Assembly (NCBI RefSeq): GCF_014640195.1
Contig: NZ_BMGM01000003.1
Span: forward strand, 248,001-312,000
From: Psychroflexus planctonicus
GTDB lineage: Bacteria; Bacteroidota; Bacteroidia; Flavobacteriales; Flavobacteriaceae
Length of the DNA stretch: 64,000 nt
Direction: 5' to 3'
Part shown: positions 9,270-18,229 of the stretch, piece by piece
How the letters are laid out: each line of letters opens with the position of its first letter
How positions within the stretch are numbered: the stretch's first letter is position 1
Notes under the pieces: generated by a model
Seen by the model: the letters and a program-made list of their open reading frames with translations, nothing else
Told to the model about the DNA's origin: nothing
Database searches by the model: none
Program-made: the position numbers and the translations under genes

Positions 9270-10289
9270 TTAATTGCTTAATAAAGGTAAATGTACTTGA
9301 AAAGTACTTCCTTTTTGCTCCACTTTTACTTTTCGATTAGTAAACAATTGGTAACGACTTTCAATATTTTTTAAACCAACACCTTTTCGCTTAGAAAGCT
9401 GCTTTTTGGGCTGATAAGAATTTTCTACTACCAACATTTCATCTGCAATATAAATTCGTAAATGAAGAATTTGTGTAGCACTAATTTTATTATGCTTTAC
9501 GGCGTTTTCTAAAACCAATTGCAACGAAAGCGGCACCAAGTAATATGCTGTATTTGTTGCTGTTTTAAAGTCAACAGAAATACTGTCTTCAAAACGCATT
9601 TTTAATAGGTTTACATAGGTTTCGGCAAAATTGATTTCTTCCACTAAAGCAATTTTTTCTTTTTCTTTTTGATCCAAGACATAACGGTATATTTTTGAAA
9701 GTCCTGTTGTAAAATCTTGAGCTTTTTCAGGAGATTCTTCAATTAAAGATGTCAATACATTTAAACTATTGAATAAAAAATGTGGATCCAATTGGTCTTT
9801 TAAAGCCTTCAATCTTGCAGATTTTTCTGAAGAAATAACTTGTTGCTCCCTGATTTTAGATTCTTGCAAAGCTTTGTAAAAATAAAATAAATGAAAAATA
9901 AGTGTGATTAAAAATGCAATGAGCATAGAAAAAATATAATTCTGAATGTGCTCAATCCTTAAAAAATTTGCAAAGCTATAGCCTTCTATTACCACAATAT
10001 GAAAAACCCTTGCTAAAAAAAAAGAAAGTGTAGATATCACTACAGAACCAATAACACCCATAAATATCATTTGTTTTGGATGTTTCTCCCAAGAATTTTT
10101 TGTGTTTAAAAAGTAAAAATAGATAATATTAGCTACACCAATAATTACTGCATAACTGTAGTTAATTAGAATCTGCTTCCACTGCCATAAAAATTCTTGA
10201 TCAAATCCCATGGCCATGAAATTGATAAAGTGAATTAATAACGCGATACCAACCGTAATAATTAAGTAAATAATTAATTTTCGTTTCAT
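9270..10289 (-). CDS. LytS/YehU-type sensor histidine kinase
   Basis: This 339-residue membrane kinase has about four transmembrane helices in the first 140 residues, a short coiled coil, and then the His_kinase domain with phosphoacceptor H170 in QLDPHFLFNSLN. The ATP-binding part has the N-box LVLENAVKHN and the GVGLKNIESRY glycine motif. There is no extracytoplasmic sensor domain, so the signal is probably sensed in or at the membrane. It is the first gene of a two-gene operon with the LytTR regulator. Members of this kinase class are widespread in Bacteroidota and the stimulus is usually unknown. Confidence 0.9.
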   Translation of the reverse strand: MKRKLIIYLIITVGIALLIHFINFMAMGFDQEFLWQWKQILINYSYAVIIGVANIIYFYFLNTKNSWEKHPKQMIFMGVIGSVVISTLSFFLARVFHIVVIEGYSFANFLRIEHIQNYIFSMLIAFLITLIFHLFYFYKALQESKIREQQVISSEKSARLKALKDQLDPHFLFNSLNVLTSLIEESPEKAQDFTTGLSKIYRYVLDQKEKEKIALVEEINFAETYVNLLKMRFEDSISVDFKTATNTAYYLVPLSLQLVLENAVKHNKISATQILHLRIYIADEMLVVENSYQPKKQLSKRKGVGLKNIESRYQLFTNRKVKVEQKGSTFQVHLPLLSN

Positions 10290-10548
10290 AATTTTTAATT
10301 TGAAGGCAAAATGCTTCGAATAGACTAAAATAGAAAATCATTTGTACTGACTTGTTGTATTTTAAGGATGAGTTGTGCTATTTCTAAAAATCAACCTTAA
10401 TTAAGAATATTACCATCATTAAAAAACAAATTTTGGAATAAACTTTATTCCCTAAATGCTACTTGACTACATAATTTTAAATTTGTTGTGTAGTATGCAT
10501 CAAGTTATTATATTTCAACTTTTATTAGGAACCTTAACATTGAAAAAA

Positions 10549-12666
10549 ATGTCTGAAGAAGCAAACAAAGATTTACGTCAAGAAGAAACAAATCGAAAGG
10601 AAGAAAAATCTGCCAAATCCCCTGAACCCAAAAAGGATTTAGCAGAAAAGAATGTAGAAGAAACTTCTGAAAATCAAAAAGATAAAACAGATTCTGCAGT
10701 TGATAAAAATGTGGAAGATGCAACAGAAAAAGAAGTTGTTTCTGATGAAAACAAAGTTGTAGACCAAGCTGAAAATAAAGAAGTTCAAGTTGAAGAAAAT
10801 CAAGAAGAAGCTGAAACATCTGTTGAAACTGAGCAAGTAAATGAAAGAAGTGAAGCTTCTGAAAAAAAGGAAGAAGATAAAAAAGTAGAAGACGAACTTG
10901 ATGAAGCCAACGCAGAAGATGCAGAAGACGAAGATGTATCGCAACGCCACGGCATTGAGATGAAAGATTACGAAAGCATGTCTTTAGACGAATTGGTTAT
11001 TGAATTAGAAAGCCTACTAAGCAAAGAGAAAATTCAAGCCATTCGCGACCATGTTACCAATATAAAAATTGAATTTGATAAAAAATTCAATGAAATAGTA
11101 GAAGAAAAGAAAGAAGCTTTTATTGAAGAAGGCGGAAATATAATAGACTTTCAGTACGCATCTCCTGTCAAAAAGAAATTCAACTCCATTTATTTCGACT
11201 ATCGAGAAAAGAGAGATAATTACTACAGCCAATTAAAAAAGAACCTCAACCAAAATTTAAACGAACGCCTTTCTATTATAGAAGAATTAAAAAACATGAT
11301 TGGCTCTGGCGAGAGCATGAATTCTACTTTTAAACAGTTCAAAGATTTACAAGAACGTTGGAAAAATGCAGGTTCTGTACCTAAATCTGATTACAAGCAG
11401 GTTTGGCAAAATTACCATTTTCATGTAGAGCGTTTTTATGACTTTTTGCATCTGGACCGAGAGTTCAGAGACATGGATTTTAAACACAATTTAGATCAAA
11501 AATTAAAACTGATTTCCCGTGCAGAAGAGCTTGCCAATGAAGACGATATGAATCGTGCTTTTAGAGAGTTGCAGTTGCTTCATAAAATGTGGAAAGAAGA
11601 ATTAGGTCCTGTAGCTAGAGAATATCGCGAAGACATTTGGGAAAAATTCAGCAAAGCAACACAAGTTATTCATGATAAAAGACAAGCTTATTTTGATGAA
11701 TTAGACAAAGAGCGTGAAAAAAACTTAGCTGTAAAAAATGATGTAATTGAAGAAATTAGAAAAATTGCAGATCAAGAAGTAACTTCACATCAAGATGCGC
11801 AAACTAAAATGAAGCACATTGAAAAGCTTCGTGAAATATTCTTTAAAGCTGGGAAAGTACCACGCAAAGATATGGACGATGTTTGGGATGCGTTTAAGAA
11901 AAACACAAGAAGCTTCAATAGAAAGAAAAATGCGTTTTACAAAAATTTAAAACGCGAACAATTTGAGAATCTTGAGAAAAAGCAAGAATTAATTAAAATT
12001 GCTGAAGAAAACAAAGACAGTGAAGATTTTGATACGGTTACGCCGCTGATGAAAAAAATCCAGGATCAGTGGAAAGAAATTGGTCACGTACCCAGAAAGG
12101 ATAGCGACAAAATTTGGAAGAAATTTAAGAAAGCTTGCAACCATTACTTCGACCGTTTACATGCACAGAAAAATGAAGACTTAGACGAAGAATTTAAAGC
12201 CTTTGTAGCTAAAAAAGACTTGATCAACAAACTGAAGTCTACCAAATTAAAAGACGATAAAGAAGCTGATTTAAAAACTTTAAAGGAGTTTATAAAAACC
12301 TGGAGCGAAATTGGTTCTGTCCCCCAAAACAAGCGGTATATTGAAGGTAAATTCAATAGAGCTTTAGATCAACTTTTTAAGAAAATTGGTGTTGAACGAC
12401 AAAAAGCAGAATTGCTTAAATACGAAACACGCTTACAAGATTTAGATGAAGGCTCTGACAGAGATGTAAATCGGGAAGTCTTTTTCTTACGCAAGAAGAT
12501 TGATGAAACCAAAGAAAACATCAATCAGTTTGAAAATAATTTACAGTTTTTTAGCTCCAAAGATGAGTCTAATCCGTTAGTAAAAGAAGTAATGGATAAA
12601 ATTGAACGTTATAGAGAAGAGCTGGAAATGTGGAAAACCAAGTTGAAAAAAATTAATGAATTATAA
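10549..12666 (+). CDS. DUF349 coiled-coil protein
   Basis: The frame is open from 10456, but the upstream part encodes an unlikely hydrophobic leader. The ATG at 10549, giving MSEEANKDL and 705 residues, is the credible start. The first 125 residues are a very acidic Glu/Lys/Asp-rich disordered region. After that come repeated helical units of about 70 residues, each with a W-K-x-x-G-x-V-P-K/R core (RWKNAGSVPKSD, KAGKVPRKD, QWKEIGHVPRKD, TWSEIGSVPQNK), which define DUF349. A cytoplasmic structural or nucleic-acid-associated role is usually suggested, but no activity is established. The methyltransferase gene begins 3 nt after the stop codon, so they share a transcript. Confidence 0.85.
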   Translation: MSEEANKDLRQEETNRKEEKSAKSPEPKKDLAEKNVEETSENQKDKTDSAVDKNVEDATEKEVVSDENKVVDQAENKEVQVEENQEEAETSVETEQVNERSEASEKKEEDKKVEDELDEANAEDAEDEDVSQRHGIEMKDYESMSLDELVIELESLLSKEKIQAIRDHVTNIKIEFDKKFNEIVEEKKEAFIEEGGNIIDFQYASPVKKKFNSIYFDYREKRDNYYSQLKKNLNQNLNERLSIIEELKNMIGSGESMNSTFKQFKDLQERWKNAGSVPKSDYKQVWQNYHFHVERFYDFLHLDREFRDMDFKHNLDQKLKLISRAEELANEDDMNRAFRELQLLHKMWKEELGPVAREYREDIWEKFSKATQVIHDKRQAYFDELDKEREKNLAVKNDVIEEIRKIADQEVTSHQDAQTKMKHIEKLREIFFKAGKVPRKDMDDVWDAFKKNTRSFNRKKNAFYKNLKREQFENLEKKQELIKIAEENKDSEDFDTVTPLMKKIQDQWKEIGHVPRKDSDKIWKKFKKACNHYFDRLHAQKNEDLDEEFKAFVAKKDLINKLKSTKLKDDKEADLKTLKEFIKTWSEIGSVPQNKRYIEGKFNRALDQLFKKIGVERQKAELLKYETRLQDLDEGSDRDVNREVFFLRKKIDETKENINQFENNLQFFSSKDESNPLVKEVMDKIERYREELEMWKTKLKKINEL

Positions 12667-12669
12667 GCT

Positions 12670-13344
12670 ATGGCAAATGTAAATTTGCAAACTTCTAAAT
12701 GTCCGCTTTGTGAAAACGAAGCGGACTATTTTTTGACATTTGAAACCAAACTAGGTAACCGAAATTACTATGCTTGCTCAAATTGCGCTTCAATTCATTT
12801 AGATAAAAAAGAATTATTAGCTTTTCAAGAAGAAGAACGTCGTTATGCTATGCACAACAATGATGTGGAAGATGAACGCTACCAAAAATTTGTATCGCCT
12901 GTTTCTGAACAGATTATTAAAGATCAGAATACAAATGCTATTGGTCTAGATTACGGATGTGGCCCTGGACCAGTGATAACGCATGTACTAAAAGAAAACG
13001 GCTTTAAAAACATCAAACTCTATGATCCTTACTTTTATCCTAATGATGAATTACTAAGCCAAACCTATCAATTTATAATTTGCTGCGAAGTAGTCGAACA
13101 TTTTAGCAACCCAAAAAAGGAATTCGAAAGAATTAAAAAACTACTTGACCCAAATGGGAAATTCTACGGAAAAACAGAATTGCTTTACGAAGCCTTAGAC
13201 GCAGAAGATTTTAGAAAATGGTGGTACAAAAACGATCCTACACATTGTTTTTTCTATAGTGCAAAAACACTGCATTACATAGCTGAAACATTTGAGTTTA
13301 AACAATTAGAAATCCAAGATAAGTTTTTTGTGCTGACTAATTAA
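12670..13344 (+). CDS. Class I SAM methyltransferase with N-terminal zinc ribbon
   Basis: The 224-residue protein opens with a CPLC...CSNC four-cysteine knuckle (residues 11-39) that probably binds zinc, followed by a SAM-dependent methyltransferase domain. Motif I is GLDYGCGPGP near residue 95, and CCEVVEHFSNP is the usual post-II motif of the Methyltransf_23 type. A WWYKNDPTHCFFYS segment near the end recurs in this family. The substrate is unknown; such enzymes methylate small molecules or sugars. It is co-transcribed with the DUF349 gene. Confidence 0.8.
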   Translation: MANVNLQTSKCPLCENEADYFLTFETKLGNRNYYACSNCASIHLDKKELLAFQEEERRYAMHNNDVEDERYQKFVSPVSEQIIKDQNTNAIGLDYGCGPGPVITHVLKENGFKNIKLYDPYFYPNDELLSQTYQFIICCEVVEHFSNPKKEFERIKKLLDPNGKFYGKTELLYEALDAEDFRKWWYKNDPTHCFFYSAKTLHYIAETFEFKQLEIQDKFFVLTN

Positions 13345-13430
13345 GTCTCATTATTTATGTTTTGTTGAGTAAACTCAATCACTATGTGCTTAAAGTCCAT
13401 AGGTTTGATTGCAAACTGAAAGTCTGTTTT

Positions 13431-13486
13431 GCCACCAATACACTAATGGATAAAGTACAAACCACATTTATTCGTGTATTCGTGGC
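13431..13486. repeat. Imperfect inverted repeat, family of the 51.2 kb repeat
   Basis: The left arm GCCACCAATACACTAAT (13431-13447) pairs with ATTCGTGTATTCGTGGC (13470-13486) at 15 of 17 positions across a 22-nt loop. The right arm matches the right arm of the repeat at 51216-51257 at 16 of 17 bases, so both belong to one dispersed palindromic family. The short open frame crossing it (13362-13565) is not credible. Confidence 0.6.
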
Positions 13487-13587
13487 GCTTAATAAGCTTT
13501 TAGAAACTAAAGCGGATGAACTAAAGTGCGAAATTTTAACTAAATTTGAGAACAATAAAATTTAGCTTTTGTTAGAACTCCTAACTA

Positions 13588-15003
13588 TCAAAAATTTTGC
13601 AGATCGTCATCATCTACTCCTAAGATTCCTAAAACTGCTTTATAGGCTTTTGTTTGTGTAATGTCAGGAAAAATAATCGGCATTAATTCTATGTAGGCTG
13701 GCGATGCTGAAAAAGCTTCTCTAAAATGATCTAAAGCTTCTAGAGATTTCCCTAAGTGCAATTGAATAGCAGCCAAACGGTACAAAAGTTCATGATTGTT
13801 TTGAAAGAAGATTAAACCTTCAATAGCAATTTCTTCGGCTTCATCCCATAAACCTTCAGAAACCATCAAATCGGTATGCGAAGTGTAAAAAGAAAGATCA
13901 AATTGGCGAATATCATTGATTTTCCCGTGTGCTGTAGAAACTTCTTTTTTTAATCCCAATTTGGAACAAATTAAGGCGTATTTTTTCCAATACAATTCAT
14001 TTTCTTCATCGATGTGCAAGGCTTTATTGATGTAATGTAAGGCTTTTTCAAAGTTGTTTTGTTCAATGAAAAATTCGGTTAAAGCCAACCAGCTTCTATC
14101 CATTAACGGATCTTCATGAACCGCTTTCTTAAAGGAACGCAATGCATTATTAGTGTCTCCCATTTTTTGGTAACACTTGCCCATTCTGTAGTAAGCAAAA
14201 GCAGTTGGATCATCAATTTGAAGTGTAACTTGGTACAATTCTACCGCTTCAGGAAAACGTTTCATTTTTTCTAAAATCTTGGCTTTCTCTAAATAAGCAC
14301 CTACAAAATATTCATCTGAAATAATGGCATATTCAAAACAGTCTAAAGCTTCAACTAATTCGTTTTCTTCAGCATATAACAAACCCAATTGATGCCATGC
14401 AATCTGGCAATACGGGTTTTCGTCTATAAATTTATTCAAAAAAACTTTTGCTTCTTCGCGTTGATCTAAAAATTCAAAACAATACACAATGTTGTATAAA
14501 GTAGCGTAATCATCAAAATCTTCACTTAAACTTTTAATGAAGTTCTCTTTTGCTTCTTCGTATAATTCCAGCATTAAATATTCCATTCCAATTAAATGGT
14601 AAATATCTTCAGCATCATCGGTTAATGCGGCTGCTTGTTTTAAATTTGATATGGAAGCTAGGTGATTGTCTTGTTTGGAATACACATTGGCAATGAGAAC
14701 AAAAACTTCATCGTTTGTGGGTTCCAATTCTTTCAATTCATTCAGCAATTCTAAAGATTCATCATGTTTTTCTTCAAACATGAGTAAATCTGCTTTCAAC
14801 AATAAAAGAGTTGGGGTATTGGGATGCTGTTCCAATCCAATTTTCATGGCCTTTTTAGCCAATCCAATTTTACCCATATCTAAATAGTAAGATATGATAT
14901 TTTCAAAGTCTTGGGTATCAAAAAATAGGACTTCGTTGGTCTTGAGCATGTGCTCAAACTTTTGAATAGGAAATTCAAATTCTTCGTGGTTACCAAAATT
15001 CAT
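13588..15003 (-). CDS. Tetratricopeptide repeat protein
   Basis: A 471-residue protein made almost entirely of TPR units, about eleven to twelve helix pairs with the usual small-residue/Tyr/Ala spacing (for example YYRMGKCYQKMGDTNNALRSF). It has no signal peptide or transmembrane segment, so it is probably cytoplasmic and acts as a protein-interaction scaffold. It is very acidic at the C-terminus (DDDDLQNF). It is transcribed alone or with the aminotransferase and OstA-like genes upstream on the same strand (80-nt gap). No specific partner is apparent. Confidence 0.85.
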   Translation of the reverse strand: MNFGNHEEFEFPIQKFEHMLKTNEVLFFDTQDFENIISYYLDMGKIGLAKKAMKIGLEQHPNTPTLLLLKADLLMFEEKHDESLELLNELKELEPTNDEVFVLIANVYSKQDNHLASISNLKQAAALTDDAEDIYHLIGMEYLMLELYEEAKENFIKSLSEDFDDYATLYNIVYCFEFLDQREEAKVFLNKFIDENPYCQIAWHQLGLLYAEENELVEALDCFEYAIISDEYFVGAYLEKAKILEKMKRFPEAVELYQVTLQIDDPTAFAYYRMGKCYQKMGDTNNALRSFKKAVHEDPLMDRSWLALTEFFIEQNNFEKALHYINKALHIDEENELYWKKYALICSKLGLKKEVSTAHGKINDIRQFDLSFYTSHTDLMVSEGLWDEAEEIAIEGLIFFQNNHELLYRLAAIQLHLGKSLEALDHFREAFSASPAYIELMPIIFPDITQTKAYKAVLGILGVDDDDLQNF

Positions 15004-15083
15004 ATGTGCAATTTAGGTTTCATTAGCTAATGTACTAGCAAAATGAATACTTTTTTAAGTTTATGAAAACAGTTTTCAACAAT

Positions 15084-16289
15084 TTAATTAACAATTGAAC
15101 TCTGTTTTGCTGTTTTTATTTCAATTAAGCATTCCAAAATAATGGAACAACCTAACTTTATTTCTTCTTCGGTAATGGTTAATGGTGGCGAAATTCGAAC
15201 TGCTCGCTTTTCAAACAATAACCAAAACAAAATCAATTCTTTTTCTTTAGCCATCAAAACCAATTGATTAGCTATTTCTGCATCTTCAAAAATAAGGGCT
15301 AACATCAATCCTTTGCCACGAATTTCTTTGATGAGTTCATGCTGTAAAAGTCGTCTAAAAAGCTGCTCTTTTTTTGGAATTAGATCAATAATGTTTGACG
15401 TGGTTAATTCTTTCAGTGTAGCTAAAGCTGCCGCCGCAATAACTGGATTTCCACCAAATGTGGTTATATGTCCTAATTTGGGTTTATCGCTAAGTAAATC
15501 CATCATTTCAGTTGAAGCTATAAAAGCACCTACAGGCAAACCTGATGCCATTCCTTTTCCTATCACTAAAATATCTGGAACAATATTGTAATGTTCAAAA
15601 CCAAAGAGTTTACCCGTTCTGCCAAATCCAGGCTGAATTTCATCTAAAATAAGCAAAGCGTCCACTTCTTCACAGCGTTGTTTTACTTTTTGCAAGTAAT
15701 TATTTGTTGGTTCAATAAACCCAGCACCACCTTGAATGGTTTCTAACACAACAGCTGCCGTTTTGTTGGTTATTTGCTGCAAACAAGAAGTTTGGTTAAA
15801 TTCAAGATGAGTAATATCTCCAACTAAAGGTTTAAACACTTCGGTGCGTTCTTGGTTGTCCATCAAACTTAAAGCACCATAAGAATTGCCATGATAGGCA
15901 TTTTTAGCAGCGATTATTTGACTTCTGCCAGTTGCTCTTCGCGCTAATTTCATCGCTCCGTCTATGGCTTCAGTTCCACTGTTAACCAAGTAGGTTTTCT
16001 GTAAATTTTTAGGTAAATGATGTGCCAATAATTTGGTAAATTCTACCGCAGGTTGCTGAATGTATTCGCCATAAACCATAACGTGCCAATACTTATCTAT
16101 TTGCTCTTTTACTGCGTTAACCACTTTTGGGTTTCGGTGTCCTAATCCGCAAGCAGAAACTCCGGCCACAAAATCCAAGTGTTTTTTGCCGTCTGTAGTG
16201 TATACAAAACTTCCTTCTGCAAAATCTACTTCCATGGCTAATGGATGTGGTGTAGTCTGCGCTTGATATGTGAAAAAATCTGCTTTCAT
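15084..16289 (-). CDS. Class-III PLP aminotransferase (acetylornithine/4-aminobutyrate type)
   Basis: The 401-residue protein is a fold-type I, class-III aminotransferase. Hallmarks are the NSGTEAIDGAMKLARR phosphate-binding segment, LILDEIQPGFGRTG with the Asp that contacts the pyridine nitrogen, and the PLP lysine in VIGKGMASGLPVGA. HITTFGGNPVIAAAA completes the signature. Resemblance is to the acetylornithine/ornithine/aspartate aminotransferase family. The exact substrate is not decided by sequence, and no arginine-biosynthesis genes are beside it. It follows the OstA-like gene by 5 nt, suggesting one operon. Confidence 0.85.
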   Translation of the reverse strand: MKADFFTYQAQTTPHPLAMEVDFAEGSFVYTTDGKKHLDFVAGVSACGLGHRNPKVVNAVKEQIDKYWHVMVYGEYIQQPAVEFTKLLAHHLPKNLQKTYLVNSGTEAIDGAMKLARRATGRSQIIAAKNAYHGNSYGALSLMDNQERTEVFKPLVGDITHLEFNQTSCLQQITNKTAAVVLETIQGGAGFIEPTNNYLQKVKQRCEEVDALLILDEIQPGFGRTGKLFGFEHYNIVPDILVIGKGMASGLPVGAFIASTEMMDLLSDKPKLGHITTFGGNPVIAAAALATLKELTTSNIIDLIPKKEQLFRRLLQHELIKEIRGKGLMLALIFEDAEIANQLVLMAKEKELILFWLLFEKRAVRISPPLTITEEEIKLGCSIILECLIEIKTAKQSSIVN

Positions 16290-16294
16290 CAGCT

Positions 16295-18100
16295 TTACTC
16301 TTTTTTGTTTTCGATTTTTTCTAACTGTGGTTTCTCTTTAGGTTTATCTTTAGTTTGTGGTTTAATGGAATTTTTTTCATTTTTATTAGCTGATTCATCT
16401 TCCTGTTTCCCTTTTATATTCTTTTGCTGAAAGGTAGAATTAGAATTATTTATTGGATTTTCTGAAGAATTTGTATCATCAAAAAAGGCATCTTCAATTT
16501 CTTGTGCTTTTAATCCTTGAATAGGGACTAATTCAAATGCCTTCCTATCTTTAAATAAATCAGCTTTACTCCTAATCATTTCATCTCCGCGCCAATTAAA
16601 ATTCTTTAATTTTCTTGCGTTAGGTGGAAACTCTTCTTCAGGCATCAAATCGCTTTCTACTGCATTGTAGTAATACACATCCTCAATATCATTGTCCTTC
16701 ATTAGCAATTTAATGGTAGCAGACAAAGCTTTATCAATTCCCACTAAAGTGCCATCATCTTCCCGAACGTAATAAATGGTTTCTGTATTTTTAATAAAGT
16801 TGACTTCTTCAATATCGTTTTCATCGTTAAACAAAGCATACATTTCCTTTCCTTTCACTTGATTGTAACCTTCAATGCTATCTTTCATAACCATAAAAGC
16901 ATCATAAAATACTTTCAATGAATCTATTTTTTCGGTTTCTTGATTAGAAATTAAATGAATAGTGTCGCCTGTTATTTGGCTTTCTTCCGCCCAAAGAATT
17001 GGATTGGTAATCATTTTTGTTAAACCAGAAGCTTCTCCACTCCAAATGGAATCTGCTTTTCCACTCAGGTCTGTTTTGTAAATTCTAGCATCTTTAAAAG
17101 CACGAATAATCCTGTTTTTCTCTGGTCCTGTAATCATTAAAACATCGCTAGCGATGTGTACTGAATCTTTGTCCTGCTTGGTGGAAGCAATTGGATTTTT
17201 GGTGATAAACAAAGAATCCAAATCTTTGTACACTTCTGCATAATGGCCTTTTACAACCGATTGATTCAATGTATCGGTCACCACGATATTGTTGGTTGCC
17301 GAAGCAAAATTATCTGCTCTTCTAAAGTAAATACTATCGCCAACCACATTTCTACTGTCGTAATCAATTTTAGCATTTTTGGTAAAATATCCTTCGTCTA
17401 GCGTTGTATTGTAAAAACCACGTTCGCAATATACTTTGCTGGTTTCACCAATAATTGTAGATGGTCCATACAAATAGGCATGACCCGATTCTGGATAAAA
17501 ATCAAGAATTTCAGTATTCATTTTATATTCAGGATTGGTAACCACAACATCATCTCTAAAAGCGTATTTGTCACGCTCCATAAAATACCTGCCTACAATA
17601 CTATTAATGGTACTTGAAGAATCTTTTACCATGCCACCGCTTCGGTAAAAACTTTCTTGTTTTATCCTGTTAAAAAATAAGGAATCGGTTGTTAAGACGT
17701 TACTCGGTGAAGTCAAAACTACATCTTCACTTGCAAATGCAAATTGCGTCATTCCGTCGTATTCTGCATATTTACTAGTAAGATTTATGGTATCGCCTTG
17801 ATTCATTTTTACATTTCCAAAGGCTCTAAAAAAGTTTTGTTCTTCGTAAAAAATAGCTTGGTCGCACCAAACTTTAATGCCTTCGTGAATAAAATAGACT
17901 TGTTTCTCTACTCCTGTAAATATAAAAGCACCTGGATAGTTTTCTTGATCCATTCGGGTTCGGTCACTATCGTATTTTATTTTTTGTTGGGCTGAAATAA
18001 ATAACGGAAAAGCAAAGCATGCTACACAAAACCAATATCGAAGATTCAACCTAAAACTGAATAAATTTATCAAGCGTAAATTTTTGACAAAAATAAGCAA
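16295..18100 (-). CDS. OstA-like protein, LPS-transport (LptA/OstA) family
   Basis: A 601-residue exported protein. A signal peptide precedes the mature start at FISAQQKI. Residues 50-480 consist of short beta-strand repeats of the OstA/LptA jelly-roll type (AEYDGMTQFAFASEDVVLT and similar). The C-terminal 70 residues are a Lys/Glu/Asn-rich tail. Proteins of this kind in Bacteroidota are linked to lipopolysaccharide transport to the outer membrane, though most LptA proteins are far shorter (about 180 residues). The frame has no ATG: the codon at 18100 is TTG, and two more in-frame TTGs follow at L10 and L18. The true start is therefore uncertain by up to 17 residues. It is divergent from htpG, sharing 129 bp. 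Confidence 0.75.
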   Translation of the reverse strand: MLIFVKNLRLINLFSFRLNLRYWFCVACFAFPLFISAQQKIKYDSDRTRMDQENYPGAFIFTGVEKQVYFIHEGIKVWCDQAIFYEEQNFFRAFGNVKMNQGDTINLTSKYAEYDGMTQFAFASEDVVLTSPSNVLTTDSLFFNRIKQESFYRSGGMVKDSSSTINSIVGRYFMERDKYAFRDDVVVTNPEYKMNTEILDFYPESGHAYLYGPSTIIGETSKVYCERGFYNTTLDEGYFTKNAKIDYDSRNVVGDSIYFRRADNFASATNNIVVTDTLNQSVVKGHYAEVYKDLDSLFITKNPIASTKQDKDSVHIASDVLMITGPEKNRIIRAFKDARIYKTDLSGKADSIWSGEASGLTKMITNPILWAEESQITGDTIHLISNQETEKIDSLKVFYDAFMVMKDSIEGYNQVKGKEMYALFNDENDIEEVNFIKNTETIYYVREDDGTLVGIDKALSATIKLLMKDNDIEDVYYYNAVESDLMPEEEFPPNARKLKNFNWRGDEMIRSKADLFKDRKAFELVPIQGLKAQEIEDAFFDDTNSSENPINNSNSTFQQKNIKGKQEDESANKNEKNSIKPQTKDKPKEKPQLEKIENKKE

Positions 18101-18152
18101 TCTTTTCTAGATACTAGCCTGCTTCAATTTTGTTTAAACCTAAATCAAAATT

Positions 18153-18173
18153 TGTCAAAATGTCAATTTGTCA
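18153..18173. promoter_or_regulatory. Three TGTCA direct repeats at 8-bp spacing upstream of htpG
   Basis: TGTCA occurs at 18153-18157, 18161-18165 and 18169-18173, exactly 8 bp apart, in the divergent region between the OstA-like gene and htpG. Being in front of a heat-shock gene, they could bind a stress regulator. I do not recognise a named motif, and no TAnnTTTG box is clear for htpG. Confidence 0.35.
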
Positions 18174-18229
18174 CATTAGTTGTAGTGGTATTCAATTTGA
18201 TTTACACTAGGAAATTCAAAATATAAATT

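Noticed and set aside
10508-10950. Two minus-strand open frames of 103 residues each
   Set aside because: They are the reverse of the acidic, low-complexity DUF349 N-terminus and consist of Phe/Leu/Ile runs.
13362-13565. 67-residue open frame
   Set aside because: It has a weak TTG start, crosses an inverted repeat and resembles no protein; it is better explained as repeat DNA.
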